In this document: piece by piece, positions 63,481 to 64,000 of the stretch | How the letters are laid out: each line of letters begins with the position of its first letter | How positions within the stretch are numbered: position 1 is the stretch's first letter | DNA from: Cavia porcellus | Lineage: Eukaryota > Chordata > Mammalia > Rodentia > Caviidae | Length of the DNA: 64,000 bases | Reading direction: 5' to 3' | Assembly: GCF_034190915.1 (NCBI RefSeq) | Contig: NW_026947545.1 | Location: 2,666,001 to 2,730,000 of the forward strand | The notes under the pieces: model-generated | The model's input: the letters and a program-made list of their open reading frames with translations, nothing else | What the model was told of the DNA's origin: nothing | Database searches by the model: none | Position numbers and translations under genes: made by a program

Positions 63481-64000
63481 CGGGGTGGTGCGCATTGTAA
63501 GGGTTTCTAACAGGCCATTGACTAGTAGGAGTCAGAAAAACATCACGGGGTGGTGTGAATCAGATGGCCTGAATTAGGATAGGAGGTGAGTGTAAACGTA
63601 AAATGAGAAAAGCACCACGGTGTGGTCAGCATGGGGAGGTCAGAAAACATGCAGTGGCAATGTAGGATAGATTTATGAAAAACATCGCGGGGTGGTGCGC
63701 ATTGTAAGGTTTTCTAACAGGCCTTTCACTAGTACGAGTGAGAAAAATATAATGGGGTGGTATGAATTGGAGGGCCTGAATCAGGATAGGCAGTGAGTGG
63801 CAATGTAGGATGGAGAAAAGCACTACGGGGTGGTCAGCATGGGGAAGTCAGGAAACATGCAGTGGCAATGTAGGATCGGTTTCTGAAAAACATCACCCGG
63901 TAGTGCGCATTGTAAGGGTTTCTAACAGGCCATTTACTAGTAGGAGTGAGAAGAACATCACGGGGTGGTGTGAATCGGAGGGCCTGAGTAAGGATAGGCA

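Larger units (their letters stand above)
1..64000 (+). repeat. Tandem satellite array, ~208-bp monomer, spans window
   Basis: Motifs such as cactagtaggagtgag, gtggcaatgtaggat and catggggaggtcagg return about every 208 bp from the first base to the last, always on the + strand. I estimate 305-308 monomers. Neighbouring monomers differ at many sites, but monomers an HOR period apart are nearly identical, which is the signature of higher-order satellite organisation. No unique sequence, transposon, inversion or gene interrupts the array. By-eye consensus: 208 bp, about 51% GC, strong G-over-C excess (76 versus 30). Long single-orientation HOR satellites are typical of centromeric or pericentromeric DNA; that location is inferred, not shown. 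I do not recognise the family by name. Confidence 0.98.
61637..64000 (+). repeat. 22-monomer HOR, copy 2 (cut by window end)
   Basis: Matches 57,054-59,417 with only scattered changes, for example cataggg for cgtaggg near 61,885 and gtacgag for gtatgag near 63,734. The A-run is 18 nt against 19 in copy 1. The window ends about 2364 bp into the unit, so this young HOR probably continues beyond. No gene seen. Confidence 0.9.

Noticed and set aside
1..64000. Roughly 200 open frames of 60-151 codons on both strands
   Set aside because: They recur at monomer spacing as variants of one or two translations, overlap each other on both strands, and end once per monomer because 208 is not divisible by 3. 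Length differences come from indels and A-runs. There is no coherent start context or domain.
1..64000. CRISPR array
   Set aside because: Repeats are 208 bp, contiguous and diverging throughout; there are no short conserved repeats with unique spacers.
1..64000. Tandem-repeat protein gene or rDNA spacer
   Set aside because: No frame continues across monomers, there is no rRNA or tRNA sequence, and there is no unique flank.

Overview
The whole 64-kb window is one uninterrupted tandem satellite array. The basic unit is about 208 bp. It is repeated roughly 305-308 times, always in the same orientation, with no unique sequence, no recognisable gene, no RNA gene and no transposon insertion that I can see. 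The organism is a eukaryote. A multi-tier higher-order repeat (HOR), CpG-type decay and megasatellite scale fit a centromeric or pericentromeric block of a large, probably CpG-methylated genome (vertebrate-like). I do not recognise the monomer as a named family and do not assign a species.

Monomer. A consensus made by eye is 208 bp: 60 A, 76 G, 30 C and 42 T (about 51% GC, 65% purine on the + strand). It is itself built from three diverged sub-units about 65, 73 and 70 bp apart. Each carries a version of aaaaacatcacgggg followed by tggt, and each ends in a taggat/taggag-like tail. Two short dyads recur in most monomers: TCACT-6 nt-AGTGA and ACCAC-3 nt-GTGGT.

Layout. 1-4.7 kb: diverged monomers with mixed 5-, 7-, 10- and 12-monomer periodicities. 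4.7-12.8 kb: older HOR of 17, 18 and 19 monomers (3.54, 3.75 and 3.95 kb). 12.77-15.48 kb: a 13-monomer truncated form of the main HOR. 15.48-37.96 kb: three complete head-to-tail copies of a 36-monomer HOR of 7494, 7489 and 7495 bp, nearly identical. 37.96-44.6 kb: shortened derivatives (17-monomer unit, then an 8-monomer duplication). 44.6-54.6 kb: more diverged monomers with 17- and 26-monomer echoes. 54.6-57.05 kb: a segment echoed 12 monomers later. 57.05-64 kb: a second, separate young repeat, a 22-monomer HOR of 4583 bp, with its second copy cut by the window end.

Nothing here acts as a gene set. The open frames are by-products of the repeat: 208 is not a multiple of 3, so no frame can pass through successive unmodified monomers, and near-identical 60-66-codon frames recur on both strands at monomer spacing. 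The content of interest is how the array evolves: recent amplification of a 36-mer in the middle, a fast-changing A-run that explains almost all HOR length variation, a conversion-like tract in the third copy, and deletion junctions that nearly always remove whole numbers of monomers.
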